64,000 bases of DNA, from positions 7,596 through 71,595 of the forward strand of contig CAWIDG010000012.1 of NCBI GenBank assembly GCA_963834875.1. The letters run 5' to 3'. Made by a program: the position numbers and the translations under genes. The stretch is from DATAGF01 sp963834875. GTDB lineage: Bacteria; Actinomycetota; Thermoleophilia; Miltoncostaeales; Miltoncostaeaceae. Below the pieces are notes generated by a model. That model ran no database searches. It saw only the letters and a program-made list of their open reading frames with translations, and had not been told where the DNA came from. This document shows, one piece after another, positions 10,238-19,289 of the stretch. Within the stretch, counting starts at the first letter, position 1; each line of letters starts with the position of its first letter.

Positions 10238-11698
10238 CTAGGCCGAGACCCCGGCCTTCTCGCGCACCAGCTCGCTGACCCGGGCGGGGTCGGCGCGGCC
10301 GCCGGTGGCCTTCATGGCCTGGCCGACGAAGTACCCGACGAGCTTGTCCTTCCCGCCGCGCAGCTGCTCGGCCTGGGCGGGGTTCTCCTCCAGCAGCCGA
10401 TCCACCAGCGCGATCAGCTCGCCGTCGTCGGAGATCTGCCCGAGCCCGCGCTCCTCGACGACCGCCCGGGGCGAGGCGCCGCTGCGGACGACCTCGGCCA
10501 GCACCTCCTTGGCGGCCGGCTCCGAGAGCGTCCGGTCCTCGCGCAGGGCGATCAGCTCCGCCAGCAGCTCCGGCGTCACCATGCTCTGCCACGGCTCCTG
10601 GCCCGCGTCGCGCAGCTGGGCGCGCAGCTCGCCACGGATCCACCTCGCCGCCGCCTTCGGGTCGGCCCGGTCGGCCACGGCCTCGAAGTAGTCGCCGAGC
10701 TCGGCCGTCTCCGAGAGCACCTCCGCGTCCTCGTAGGTCAGCCCAAGCTCGGCCGCCCACCGGCGCCGCCGGTTGACCGGCAGCTCGGGCAGCCCGGCGC
10801 GGAGCCCTTCCACCCAGCCCGGGTCGGGGGCCATCGGGACCAGGTCGGGCTCCGGGAAGTAGCGGTAGTCGTGCGCCTCCTCCTTGCTGCGCAGCGGGTG
10901 GATCTCCCCTGTGTCGGGGTCGAAGTGCAGCGTCTCCTGCACGACCCGCCCGCCGGCGTCGAGCAGGGCCACCTGGCGGGCGATCTCGGCCTCGATGCCC
11001 CGCTCGAGGAAGCGGAAGCTGTTCATGTTCTTCAGCTCCGCCTTGGTGCCGAGGGCCTCCGAGCCCGCCGGCCGCACGCTCACGTTGGCGTCGGCCCGCA
11101 GCGACCCCTCCTCCATGTTGCAGTCGCTCACGCCCAGGCGCCGCAGGGTCTGGCGCAGCTGGCGCAGGAAGGCGCCGGCGTCGGCGGCCGAGCGCAGGTC
11201 GGGCTCGGTGACGATCTCGAGCAGCGGCGTGCCGCCCCGGTTGAAGTCGACGCCCGAGGACTCGGCCCCGGCGCGACGGCCGCCCGCGCCCAGGTGCACG
11301 AGCTTGGCCGCGTCCTCCTCGAGGTGCGCCCGCGTGATGCCGACCTCCAGATCGCGCCCGTCCGGCGCCAGGGCGCGGAACGAGCCGCCCACGCAGAGCG
11401 GCTCGTCGTACTGGGAGATCTGGTACGCCTTCGAGAGGTCGGGATAGAAGTAGTTCTTGCGGTGGAACTCGGACGCCGGCGGCACCGAGCAGCCGAGCGC
11501 CAGGCCGGCGAGGACGGCGAGCCGCACGGCCTCGCGGTTGGCCACCGGGAGGGCCCCCGGGTGCGCGAGGCAGACCGGGCAGGTGTGCGTGTTGGGCGGG
11601 TCCCCGAAGCTCAGCTCGCAGCCGCAGAACATCTTGGTGCGGGTGGCGAGCTGGACGTGGATCTCCAGCCCGATGACGGGCTCCCAGGCGGTGCTCAC
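10238..11698 (-). CDS. gatB: Asp-tRNA(Asn)/Glu-tRNA(Gln) amidotransferase subunit B
   Basis: 486 residues. Subunit B of the GatCAB complex activates and binds misacylated Glu-tRNA(Gln) or Asp-tRNA(Asn). It starts WEPVIGLEIHVQL and contains the family signatures DLSKAYQISQ, FNRGGTPLLEIVTEPD and DANVSVRP. Zn-binding cysteines lie in MFCGCELSFG and HTCPVCLAHPG. The C-terminal YqeY-like helical tail is complete. GTG 11698 overlaps the gatA stop as GTGA, indicating translational coupling in the order gatC-gatA-gatB. Confidence 0.96.
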   Translation of the reverse strand: MSTAWEPVIGLEIHVQLATRTKMFCGCELSFGDPPNTHTCPVCLAHPGALPVANREAVRLAVLAGLALGCSVPPASEFHRKNYFYPDLSKAYQISQYDEPLCVGGSFRALAPDGRDLEVGITRAHLEEDAAKLVHLGAGGRRAGAESSGVDFNRGGTPLLEIVTEPDLRSAADAGAFLRQLRQTLRRLGVSDCNMEEGSLRADANVSVRPAGSEALGTKAELKNMNSFRFLERGIEAEIARQVALLDAGGRVVQETLHFDPDTGEIHPLRSKEEAHDYRYFPEPDLVPMAPDPGWVEGLRAGLPELPVNRRRRWAAELGLTYEDAEVLSETAELGDYFEAVADRADPKAAARWIRGELRAQLRDAGQEPWQSMVTPELLAELIALREDRTLSEPAAKEVLAEVVRSGASPRAVVEERGLGQISDDGELIALVDRLLEENPAQAEQLRGGKDKLVGYFVGQAMKATGGRADPARVSELVREKAGVSA

Positions 11699-13140
11699 AG
11701 GACGCCCGGCGGGGTCGGATCGAAGCCGATCGCGCCCTCGAGGACGTGGGCGACCTCGAGCAGGCGGTTCTCGCTGAAGGCCGGCCCGACGATCTGCAGC
11801 CCGACGGGCAGGCCGTCGGAGAGGCCGCAGGGGATCGACAGCGACGGCAGGCCGGCGAGGCTCGACGGGATCGTGCAGACGTCGGAGAGGTACATCGCGA
11901 GGGGGTCCTCCACGCGCTCGCCGATCGGGAACGCGACCGTCGGCGACGTCGGCGAGACGATGACGTCGACGCGCTCGAAGGCGGCGTCGAAGTCGCGCCG
12001 GATCAGCGTCCTCACCTTCTGCGCGCGCAGGTAGTAGGCGTCGTAGTACCCCGAGGCGAGCGCGAAGGTGCCGAGCATCACGCGACGCTTCACCTCGGGC
12101 CCGAAGCCGGTGCCGCGCGTTGACTCGTAGTGCTCGAGGATGTCCTCCGGCTCGCCGAAACGCGGCCCGTAGCGGATGCCGTCGAAGCGGGCGAGGTTCG
12201 ACGAGCACTCGGCCGGGGCGATGAGGTAGTAGGTGGCGATGCCGTGCTCGGTCGTCGCGAGGCTGACGCGCTCGACGCCCCCGCCGAGCTCCTCGACCCG
12301 GGCGAGCGCCGCGTCCACCGCATCCCGCACCCCGGGCTCCACGCCGTCGCCCATGAGCTCGTCGACGACGCCCACGCGCAGCCCGGCCAGGCCGGTCGCC
12401 TCGGGTGGCCGGATCGGCTCGTCCCACTCGAGCGAGGTCGAGTCCCGCTCGTCGTGGCCGACGATGTGCGACAGCAGCAGCGCGGCGTCGCGGACCGTCC
12501 GCGCGAACGGGCCCACCTGGTCGAGCGACGACGCGAAGGCGATCAGGCCGTAGCGCGACACCGCGCCGTAGGTCGGCTTGACGCCGACGATGCCGCACAG
12601 GGCCGCGGGCTGCCGGATGGAGCCGCCGGTGTCGCTGCCGAGGGCCCAGGGGGCCTGGTACGCGGCCACGGCCGCCGCCGACCCGCCGCTGGATCCGCCC
12701 GGCACGCGCTCCTCGTCCCAGGGGTTGCGGGTGATCTGGTAGGCCGAGTTCTCGGTGCTCGACCCCATCGCGAACTCGTCCATGTTGGTCTTGCCGATCA
12801 CGATCGCCCCTGCGCGCTCCAGCCGCTCGACGCACGTCGCCGTGTAGAGGGGGCGGAAGCCCTCCAGGATGCGCGAGCCCGCGGTCGTCGTGAGGTCGCG
12901 CGTCGAGAGCGCGTCCTTGATCGCGATCGGCACGCCGCCCAGCGGGGGGCGCTCGGGGGCCGCATCGATCCGGCGGGCGCGCTCGCGGGCGCCCTCGGCG
13001 TTGACGGCCAGGAACGCCCCCCAGCGGTCGTCCTCGGCGCGCGCCAGGGCGGCGTCGACCAGGTCGGCGGCGCTCGTCTCGCCGGCGTGCAGGGCCCGAA
13101 CGGCGTCCTCGGCCGTCAGCTCGTGGAGCGCCGCCGCCAT
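11695..13140 (-). CDS. gatA: Asp/Glu-tRNA amidotransferase subunit A
   Basis: 481-residue amidase-signature enzyme that releases ammonia from glutamine for GatB. The Ser-cisSer-Lys triad is visible: K75 in PIAIKDAL, cis-Ser about 151 in GGSSGGSAAA and nucleophile S174 in DTGGSIRQPA. ATG 13140 overlaps the gatC stop by one base, and its own stop overlaps gatB. Full-length and undisturbed. Confidence 0.96.
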   Translation of the reverse strand: MAAALHELTAEDAVRALHAGETSAADLVDAALARAEDDRWGAFLAVNAEGARERARRIDAAPERPPLGGVPIAIKDALSTRDLTTTAGSRILEGFRPLYTATCVERLERAGAIVIGKTNMDEFAMGSSTENSAYQITRNPWDEERVPGGSSGGSAAAVAAYQAPWALGSDTGGSIRQPAALCGIVGVKPTYGAVSRYGLIAFASSLDQVGPFARTVRDAALLLSHIVGHDERDSTSLEWDEPIRPPEATGLAGLRVGVVDELMGDGVEPGVRDAVDAALARVEELGGGVERVSLATTEHGIATYYLIAPAECSSNLARFDGIRYGPRFGEPEDILEHYESTRGTGFGPEVKRRVMLGTFALASGYYDAYYLRAQKVRTLIRRDFDAAFERVDVIVSPTSPTVAFPIGERVEDPLAMYLSDVCTIPSSLAGLPSLSIPCGLSDGLPVGLQIVGPAFSENRLLEVAHVLEGAIGFDPTPPGVL

Positions 13141-13421
13141 CAGTCGAATCGGACGACGGCGAACTTGTCCTCGACGACCTCGGGCGCCTCTCGCAGGGCC
13201 TCCTCCTGCGACAGGCCGGGGCGCGGCTCGTCGTCGCGCATCACGTTCTGCCGCTCGATGACGTGGGTCGTCGGCGGCACGTCGTCGAGGTCGAGGGACT
13301 GGATGCGCTCGACGTGGTCGAGGATGCCCGACAGCTCCTCGCGCATGCGATCCTCCTCCTGCGGCTCGAGGTGCAGGCGCGCGAGGCGCGCGACGTGGCG
13401 GACGGTGGCGTCGTCGATCAC
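13140..13421 (-). CDS. gatC: Asp/Glu-tRNA amidotransferase subunit C
   Basis: 93-residue GatC, which wraps around and stabilises GatA. Family features are VRHVARLARLHL, the amphipathic helix EELSGILDHVERIQSLD and the C-terminal VVEDKFAVVRFD. It starts at GTG 13421 with TAGGGT ending 7 nt upstream. It is the first gene of the gatCAB operon. Confidence 0.94.
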   Translation of the reverse strand: MIDDATVRHVARLARLHLEPQEEDRMREELSGILDHVERIQSLDLDDVPPTTHVIERQNVMRDDEPRPGLSQEEALREAPEVVEDKFAVVRFD

Positions 13422-13428
13422 GCCGTCG

Positions 13429-13434
13429 ACCCTA
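13429..13434 (-). promoter_or_regulatory. -10-like box for gatCAB
   Basis: TAGGGT on the minus strand, 7 nt before the gatC GTG. Confidence 0.45.
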
Positions 13435-13451
13435 GCGCCGCGGGCCCGCGC

Positions 13452-14774
13452 TCACCCGGGCGGCGGCAGGCTGACCAGCACGGCGACGCTGACCATGAGG
13501 GCGGTCGCCAGCGCGAGCTCCGCGGCCACGCTCACCCGCAGGGCCGCCGCCGCGCCGCGGTCGTCAGGGTCGAGGCCGAGGGCCGCACGCTCGAGGCGCG
13601 GGTGCGCGACCAGGCGGTTGTAGGCGCCGCCGACGAGGAGCACGGCGAAGAGGCCGAGCTTCACCAGGAGGGCCCGGCCGTAGGCCGTGTCGGCGACGTC
13701 GCCGACCGACCCCAGCTCGGCGAGCGCCCGGTACACGCCCGTGACCACCAGCACCGCGACGGCGGTCAGGGCCAGCGCGGAGAACCGCACCACCACCCCG
13801 GCGCCCAGCCGGACCCGGTCTCCCGAGGGGAGCGCCCGCACGGCGGGCAGCGCGAGGACGGCGAGCCCCAGGAGCCCGCCCAGCCAGGCGGCCGTCGCGA
13901 GACTGTGGAGCGCGTCGATGACGACGTTGGCCGTCCGGTCCCCGCCGCTCGACGCGTGGCCGGCCCAGCTGATGGCCACGAGGGCGGCGGCCGGGGGCAG
14001 GCCGAGCGCGAGCGCCGGCACCGCGCCGGCGGGCGGCGCCCTGCGGCCCAGGGCCACGCCGGCGGCGACGGCGGCCGCGAGCGCGCCCGCCTGGACCCAC
14101 CACGCGGCGCCGACCCGCGTGTCGAGCAGCAGGGTCCCGAGCCCGTCCGGCCCCTCGCGCAGGCCCCGGAGCAGCCCGACCGGCAGCAGCGCGAGCCCGG
14201 CGGCGCCCGCCGCGACCAGGGCCCACCAGGCGGTCCACCAGCGCCGGCCGCGGCGGCCGAGGGCGTCCCCGGCGCGGCGCCGGAAGCCCTCGGCCTCGGC
14301 GGGAGGCCGCCCGGGCGGCGCGACGCCGCCCGCGCGCACGGCCGGCTCCACGATGCCGGCGGCGAGGACGACCAGCCCCAGGAGGCCGATCGGCGCGATC
14401 AGGAGGAGGAAGCGGGCGGTCACGGCGAGCGGGCCGTCGTCGTCGCCCGCCGCCGGGCCCGACGGGTGGCCGTCCTGCGAGAGCACCCGCCAGTCGACGG
14501 CGACGGGTCCCGCCACCGGCCGGCGCAGCGGGGCGACGATCGCCCGCGCGTCGCGCGGGTCGCGGCGCGCGGGCCCGGAGAGGACGCGGCCGCCGGCGCC
14601 CACGACCTCCAGCCTCAGGAACGCGGTCTCGACCGGCGACGAGAGCACGACCCGCGCCGCCCGGGGCCCCACCTCGACGGAGCGCTCCTCGGCGTGTCCC
14701 GACGCGGTCCCCGGCGCCGCGAGGGCGGCGAGGAGCGCGAGGGCGCAGGCGCCCCACCGGCCCCGCGCGATCAC
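13452..14774 (-). CDS. CopC-CopD fusion, copper resistance membrane protein
   Basis: 440 residues. The N-terminal signal peptide is followed by a His directly after the likely cleavage site (SGHAEERSVEVGP), the start of a CopC-like beta-sandwich of about 100 residues. A CopD-like domain with about eight TM helices follows, with WAGHASSGGDRTANVVIDALH and TAAWLGGLLGLAVLALP as the recognisable core. CopC binds periplasmic Cu and CopD is thought to import it, so the fusion suggests copper uptake or handling. GTG 14774 overlaps the stop of the upstream gene as GTGA. ctaA, a cytochrome oxidase maturation gene, is transcribed divergently 600 bp away, a possible functional link. Confidence 0.85.
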   Translation of the reverse strand: MIARGRWGACALALLAALAAPGTASGHAEERSVEVGPRAARVVLSSPVETAFLRLEVVGAGGRVLSGPARRDPRDARAIVAPLRRPVAGPVAVDWRVLSQDGHPSGPAAGDDDGPLAVTARFLLLIAPIGLLGLVVLAAGIVEPAVRAGGVAPPGRPPAEAEGFRRRAGDALGRRGRRWWTAWWALVAAGAAGLALLPVGLLRGLREGPDGLGTLLLDTRVGAAWWVQAGALAAAVAAGVALGRRAPPAGAVPALALGLPPAAALVAISWAGHASSGGDRTANVVIDALHSLATAAWLGGLLGLAVLALPAVRALPSGDRVRLGAGVVVRFSALALTAVAVLVVTGVYRALAELGSVGDVADTAYGRALLVKLGLFAVLLVGGAYNRLVAHPRLERAALGLDPDDRGAAAALRVSVAAELALATALMVSVAVLVSLPPPG

Positions 14775-15328
14775 GACGCGCGCGGCGGGCCGCCCGCGAG
14801 GTCGTAGAGCTCGCCGCGACCGACCCCGATCGCCGAGATCACCGTCGTGTGGCCGCCCTCGGTCCAGGTGACCACCGTCCGGGGGCCGGCGTCGAAGCTG
14901 TGCAGCAGCACGCCGCGGCGGCCCGTCCGGCGCGCGCCGTCCGGCGGCTCGACCGGATCGCCGGGGACGACGGTGTGGGCGACCCGCCGCCCCTCGCGAC
15001 CCCAGAACACCGTGGTGGTGGCGCGCCCCTCGACGTCGTCCGAGCGCATCCCGACCGGGGCCCAGCCCGCCCGCGCGGCGAAGTCGTCGAAGCCCTCGCC
15101 CCCGGACGCATCCGGCGGGACGGCGGGCGCCGGCGCCTCGGCCTCGCCGTCCTGGGCCGCGACCACGGCCGCCACCGCCCGCCCCGCCTGCCCGTCGTCC
15201 GAGAGCCCGAAGGCGACGGCCACGCCGATCGCCACGAGCGTGATCGCGATTCCCGCGACGAGCCCGACGCGCCGCCGCCGGTGCGGGAGCGCGGCCGGCG
15301 CCGCAGGGGGGTCGTCGGGCCGCGGCAT
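14771..15328 (-). CDS. Membrane-anchored protein of unknown function
   Basis: 185 residues. A Pro-rich cytoplasmic N-terminus with RRRR is followed by one TM helix (about 21-42) and an extracellular domain containing GWAPVGMRSDDVEGRATTTV and VVTWTEGGHTTVISAIG. It resembles the single-TM proteins of unknown function found next to copper genes, but I do not recognise a named family. Its stop overlaps the start of the CopC-CopD gene, so they are likely coexpressed. A weak CAGACT box lies 6 nt before the ATG. Confidence 0.7.
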   Translation of the reverse strand: MPRPDDPPAAPAALPHRRRRVGLVAGIAITLVAIGVAVAFGLSDDGQAGRAVAAVVAAQDGEAEAPAPAVPPDASGGEGFDDFAARAGWAPVGMRSDDVEGRATTTVFWGREGRRVAHTVVPGDPVEPPDGARRTGRRGVLLHSFDAGPRTVVTWTEGGHTTVISAIGVGRGELYDLAGGPPRAS

Positions 15329-15368
15329 CGGGGGAGTCTGACACCGCCGCCCGCGGCGCCGGCGCCAC

Positions 15369-15374
15369 TACGAT
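15369..15374 (+). promoter_or_regulatory. -10-like box for ctaA
   Basis: TACGAT followed by 8 nt and then the ATG at 15383. Confidence 0.45.
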
Positions 15375-15382
15375 GTCCGGCG

Positions 15383-16390
15383 ATGCGCCTCATCCGGGCC
15401 CTGCGCGCCCCCCAGCCGTTCGCGCGTCTCACCCTCGTCGCCCTCGCCCTGCTGTGGCTCATCGTGCCGAGCGGCGCGGTCGTGCGGCTGACGGCCTCCG
15501 GGCTCGGCTGCCCCGACTGGCCGTTGTGCGACGGGGGCGTCGTGCCGGCCCAGGCCGGCCACGCTCTGATCGAGTACTCAAATCGGATCCTGTCCGGGAT
15601 CGTGATGGCGGTCGCGGTGCTGACGTGGGTCGTCGCCCGGCGCATGCCAGGGGCGCCCCCGGCGCTGCGGCGCTGGTCCGCGGCAATCGCGGGAGCCACC
15701 GCCCTCCAGGTCCCGCTCGGCGCGGTGACGGTGCTCACCGGGCTGCACCCGCTGGCCGTGGGCTCCCACTTCCTGCTGTCGATGGTGGCCCTGGGGAGCG
15801 GGACCGTCCTCGCGCTGCGCGCCCGCGACTGGGCGGCGGGCGTGGAGCGCCAGTGGGACCGGCGCCGCGGGCCCCTCGCGGTCGCCGTGGCCCTGGCGGC
15901 GGCCGTCGTGCTCGTCACGGGTGCGGTCGTGACCGCGGCCGGCCCCCACTCCGGCGACGACGACGTCACCGAGCGCTTCGGCGACCTGCTGCTCGCGATC
16001 CGGGTGCACGTGCGCGCCGTCGTGGTCTTCGCCGTCCTGGCCGCCGTGCTGGTCGCGTGGGTCTGGCGCGAGGGGGGTGCCGACCGCCTGACGCGCCGCC
16101 TGGCCCTGGCCGCCGTGCCCCTGATGGCCATCCAGATCGCGCTGGGCGAGTACCAGTACCGCAACGGGCTGCCCTGGGAGGTCGTCGTCTTCCACGTGAC
16201 CGTGGCCGCGCTGCTCTGGGCCGTGGTCGTGGCCGCCTGCCGGGGCGTCGCGCGCGTCGGCGTGGCGGAGGGAGCGGTCTACGGGCGGCGCGAGGCGAGC
16301 CGCTGGCAGGAGACGCAGCGGACGGCGTCCGGCAGCGCCCTCAGCCGGCCCTCCGGGATCTCCGAGCCGCAGTCGACGCAGACCCCGTAG
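15383..16390 (+). CDS. ctaA: Heme A synthase (COX15/CtaA)
   Basis: Integral membrane enzyme converting heme O to heme A for aa3-type oxidases. About eight TM helices are visible. Family residues include GAVVRLTASGLGCPDWPLC, the histidine-bearing helix GHALIEYSNR, GLHPLAVGSHFLLSM, IRVHVRAVVVF and VFHVTVAALLW. The CPDWPLC segment has the cysteine pair typical of Gram-positive enzymes. The last ~35 residues overlap the convergent DksA-type gene by 112 bp and look non-native, so a frameshift probably hides the true stop near 16280. Confidence 0.9.
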   Translation: MRLIRALRAPQPFARLTLVALALLWLIVPSGAVVRLTASGLGCPDWPLCDGGVVPAQAGHALIEYSNRILSGIVMAVAVLTWVVARRMPGAPPALRRWSAAIAGATALQVPLGAVTVLTGLHPLAVGSHFLLSMVALGSGTVLALRARDWAAGVERQWDRRRGPLAVAVALAAAVVLVTGAVVTAAGPHSGDDDVTERFGDLLLAIRVHVRAVVVFAVLAAVLVAWVWREGGADRLTRRLALAAVPLMAIQIALGEYQYRNGLPWEVVVFHVTVAALLWAVVVAACRGVARVGVAEGAVYGRREASRWQETQRTASGSALSRPSGISEPQSTQTP

Positions 16391-16638
16391 GTCCCCGCCT
16401 CGATGGCCGCGAGGGCCGCCCGCAGGCGCTCCTCGCGCTCGCGCCAGCGCAGCTGCTCGCGCAGCTCGCGCTCGCGCAGGTCGGCGTCGGTGGCCGCCTC
16501 GGCGGGGTGATGGTGCCCGTCGCCGCGCTCCTCGGCGTCGCGGGCGAGGTCGCGCTGCTCGAGCGCGGCCAGCACCTCGTCGCGCAGCCGCCGGAGGCGC
16601 TCGGCGGGGTCGGCGTCCCGTGTGGGCTCGACGGCCAT
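16279..16638 (-). CDS. DksA/TraR-family zinc-finger protein
   Basis: 119 residues. The coiled-coil region rich in Glu/Arg/Leu (about 12-80) is followed by a C4 zinc finger (CVDCG...CVSC) with the family text YGVCVDCGSEIPEGRLRALP. DksA-type proteins bind RNA polymerase through the secondary channel, while shorter TraR/YbiI-like members are less defined. It starts at ATG 16638 with TACCAT ending 6 nt upstream. The GHHHP stretch within the coil is unusual. Confidence 0.88.
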   Translation of the reverse strand: MAVEPTRDADPAERLRRLRDEVLAALEQRDLARDAEERGDGHHHPAEAATDADLRERELREQLRWREREERLRAALAAIEAGTYGVCVDCGSEIPEGRLRALPDAVRCVSCQRLASRRP

Positions 16639-16644
16639 CGGGCG

Positions 16645-16650
16645 ATGGTA
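16645..16650 (-). promoter_or_regulatory. -10-like box for the DksA/TraR gene
   Basis: TACCAT on the minus strand, 6 nt before ATG 16638. Confidence 0.45.
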
Positions 16651-16729
16651 GCGGCCGAGCCCGCCCTCAACCGGGCGGCGGGCGCCCCGCGCCGCGCTAG
16701 CCTGGCGCGGGGGACGAGCGGAGGTGGCC

Positions 16730-17724
16730 ATGGCTGAGGCGCACGCCGTGGAGGCGGAGCGGCTCGTGCGGCATCTTCAAGGGCGGCATCCGGGCGGTCA
16801 ACGGCGTCGACCTGGTCGTCGAGCGCGGCGAGGTCTACGGGTTCCTGGGGCCGAACGGCGCCGGCAAGAGCACCACCGTGCGCATGCTGGCGACGCTCCT
16901 GCGCCCCACCGGCGGGCGCGCGCTCGTGGCCGGGCACGACGTCGTGTCCGAGGCCGCGGCCGTGCGCCGCAGCATCGGCGTGGCCCTGCAGGACGCCGCC
17001 ATCGACCCGTACATGACCGGCCGCGAGCTGCTCCACCTTCAGGCGGTGCTCCACGGCTTCCCGCGGGCGGTCGGGCGGGCGCGCGCCGTGGAGCTCCTCG
17101 AGCGGGTCAACCTCTCCGCGGCGGCCGACCGGCGCGTCGGCACCTACTCCGGCGGCATGCGGCGGCGGCTCGACCTCGCCCTGGCGCTGGTGCACGAGCC
17201 GGAGGTGCTGTTCCTCGACGAGCCCACCACCGGCCTCGACCCCATCTCGCGGCTCACCCTCTGGGAGGAGGTCCGGCGCCTGAACAGCGAGTCGGGGACC
17301 ACCGTCTTCCTCACCACCCAGTACCTGGAGGAGGCCGACCAGCTCGCCGGACGCGTGGGCATCATCGACGGCGGCCGCATCGTGGCCGAGGGGACCCCGG
17401 CGGAGCTGAAGGCCCAGGTGGGCGACCCGACCCTGAACGTCTCGCTCGCCCGCCCCGAGGACGCGGACGGCGCGGCGGCGGCCCTGAGGCCGCTCGGCGA
17501 GCTCGTCCCGGCGCGCCCGGGGTGTCTCGCCGTGCGCCTGCCCTGCCGGCGCGGCCGCCCTGCCCGCGGCGGTGCGGGCCCTCGACGACGCGGGCGTCGA
17601 CGTCGCGGGCCTCGACCTCGCGCAGCCCACCCTCGACGACGTCTTCGTGGCGAAGACCGGCCGGCACCTCGAGGCCGAGACCGCCGAGGGCCCGGCGGGC
17701 GCGCCGGCCCCGTCGGCGGCGTGA
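16730..17724 (+). CDS. ABC-2 type exporter ATP-binding protein (two frameshifts)
   Basis: ATPase of a DrrA/CcmA-like exporter. A GGAGG lies 5 nt before ATG 16730, deciding this start. After a first frame change near 16770 the product reads FKGGIRAVNGVDLVV, Walker A GPNGAGKST, signature YSGGMRRRLDLALAL, Walker B VLFLDEPTTGLDP and H-loop region TTQYLEEADQLAGRV. A second frame change near 17548 restores the usual C-terminal domain ending LAQPTLDDVFVAKTGRHLE. Its stop overlaps the GTG of the first permease. The joined length of about 330 residues is typical of daunorubicin-resistance-type ATPases. The substrate is unknown. Confidence 0.9.
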
Positions 17725-18500
17725 CCCTCGCGCTGCGCCAGACCGGAGCGCTCGCCTGGCGCTCGGTGCTCGGGACCGTGCGCACGCCCCAGGCCCTCTT
17801 CCCCAGCCTCTTCTTCCCGCTGGTCCTGATGGCGATCTTCACCGGGTCGTTCGGCAACGCGCCGGGGACGATCCCGGGCTTCCCGCCGGTGCGGGGGTTC
17901 GTCAACTTCGCGGTCGCCGGGGCGATCGTCCAGGGCATCCTCATCGGCGGGACGAGCGCCGGCGCCGCCTTCGCCCTGGACATCGAGGGCGGGTTCTTCG
18001 ACCGCCTCGTGGCCTCGCCGGTGTCGCGGCTGGCGATCCTGACGGGCCGCCTGGGCGGCGGGGTGACGCTGGCGATGGCCCAGACCGTCCTCTTCCTGGC
18101 GATCGCCGCGGCGTTCGGCGCGCGGGTCGAGGGCGGCGTCGCGGGCATCGCGATCCTGCTGGTGCTGGCCTGCCTGATGGCGATCGCGGTGAGCGGGCTG
18201 GGGGTCGTGCTGGCGCTGCGCACGGGCTCGGCCGAGGCCGTGCAGGGCACCTTCCCGCTGTTCTTCGCGCTGCTCTTCTTCTCCTCGGCGTTCTTCCCCC
18301 GCGAGACCATGACCGGCTGGTTCCGGACCGTCGCCGACCTCAACCCGATCTCGTACCTCGTGGAGGCCATGCGCGACCTGGTCATCGTGGGTGTGGAGCC
18401 GCGCCCGACGCTGATCGGCCTGGGCGTGGTGGTCGGGCTGGCGGCGGCGGCGGTGACCGCGAGCTACCTCGCGTTCCGGCGCCGCCTGGCGGCGACGTGA
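17721..18500 (+). CDS. ABC-2 type exporter permease 1
   Basis: 259-residue ABC-2 membrane protein with six predicted TM helices. Family landmarks are LFPSLFFPLVLMAIFTGSFG, DIEGGFFDRLVASPVSR, FFSSAFFPRETMTGWFRTVADLNPISYLVEAMRDL. It starts at GTG 17721 overlapping the ATPase stop and ends on the next permease ATG. The two permeases are related to each other, so the exporter is probably a heterodimer with the upstream ATPase. Confidence 0.9.
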   Translation: MTLALRQTGALAWRSVLGTVRTPQALFPSLFFPLVLMAIFTGSFGNAPGTIPGFPPVRGFVNFAVAGAIVQGILIGGTSAGAAFALDIEGGFFDRLVASPVSRLAILTGRLGGGVTLAMAQTVLFLAIAAAFGARVEGGVAGIAILLVLACLMAIAVSGLGVVLALRTGSAEAVQGTFPLFFALLFFSSAFFPRETMTGWFRTVADLNPISYLVEAMRDLVIVGVEPRPTLIGLGVVVGLAAAAVTASYLAFRRRLAAT

Positions 18501-19273
18501 TGCGGCTCCGGCATGGGCTCGCCGTCAGCGCCGGGCTCGCCTGGCGCAGCCTGATCCTGGTGCGGCGCATGCCGTCGGTGTTCCTGCCGTCGCTGATCAT
18601 GCCGCTCTTCATCCTCATCGCCACGGCCGGCGCGTTCCGCGGCATCTCGCTGCTGCCCCAGTTCGCGGGCGCCTCGTACCTGGCGTTCACGATCCCGCTC
18701 GCCCTCGTCATGGGCGCCGGCTTCGCGGGCATGAACGCCGGCATGACCCTCGCGCGCGACATCGAGGGCGGCTTCGCCGACCGCCTGGTGGTGAGCCCCG
18801 CCCCGCGCATCACGCTGATCGCCGGACCGCTGATGGCGGCGGGCCTGCGGAGCCTCTTCACCACCACCGTGGTCCTCATCGCCGGCCTGATCGGCGGCGT
18901 CGGGCTGCCGGGGGTCGTCGACACGGCAGCGCTCTACCTGCTGGGGGTGGGGTTCTCGGCGGCCTCGGCCTGCTGGGCGATGGGCGTCGCCCTGCGCACC
19001 CGCACGATCCAGGCCGCCCCCCTGATGCAGGTGGTGATCTTCCTGGCGGTGTTCACCTCCGTCGCGTACGCCCCCCGCGAGGTCCTGACGGGGTGGCTCG
19101 CGACCGTCGCGGACGTCAACCCGGTGACCTACCTGCTCGAGGCGGCCCGCGCCGCCGAGCTCACCGGCCTCGGCTGGGACGCCCTGTGGCCCGCGCTGGT
19201 CGCGCTGGCGGCCCTCCTGGCCCTGCTCGGCACCTGGGCCGTGACCGGCCTCGCCACCCTCGGACGGAGATAG
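18500..19273 (+). CDS. ABC-2 type exporter permease 2
   Basis: 257-residue paralog of permease 1: FLPSLIMPLFILIATAGAF, DIEGGFADRLVVSPAPR, YAPREVLTGWLATVADVNP and YLLEAARAAELTG. The ATG at 18500 shares its A with the preceding TGA. It is the third gene of the ATPase-permease-permease operon; the O-methyltransferase follows 16 bp later with its own Shine-Dalgarno sequence and may be cotranscribed. Confidence 0.9.
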   Translation: MRLRHGLAVSAGLAWRSLILVRRMPSVFLPSLIMPLFILIATAGAFRGISLLPQFAGASYLAFTIPLALVMGAGFAGMNAGMTLARDIEGGFADRLVVSPAPRITLIAGPLMAAGLRSLFTTTVVLIAGLIGGVGLPGVVDTAALYLLGVGFSAASACWAMGVALRTRTIQAAPLMQVVIFLAVFTSVAYAPREVLTGWLATVADVNPVTYLLEAARAAELTGLGWDALWPALVALAALLALLGTWAVTGLATLGRR

Positions 19274-19289
19274 GAGCGGAGGAGAAGCC

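Noticed and set aside
7682..12034. Very long plus-strand open frame (about 1450 codons) across the oxidoreductase, ligase and gat genes
   Set aside because: It is antisense to several clearly conserved genes and its product is Arg/Pro/His-rich without domains; such frames are a by-product of high GC.
12130..14807. Long plus-strand frames opposite gatA, gatC and the CopC-CopD gene
   Set aside because: Antisense to conserved genes, low-complexity Arg/Gly/Pro products, no start-site signals.
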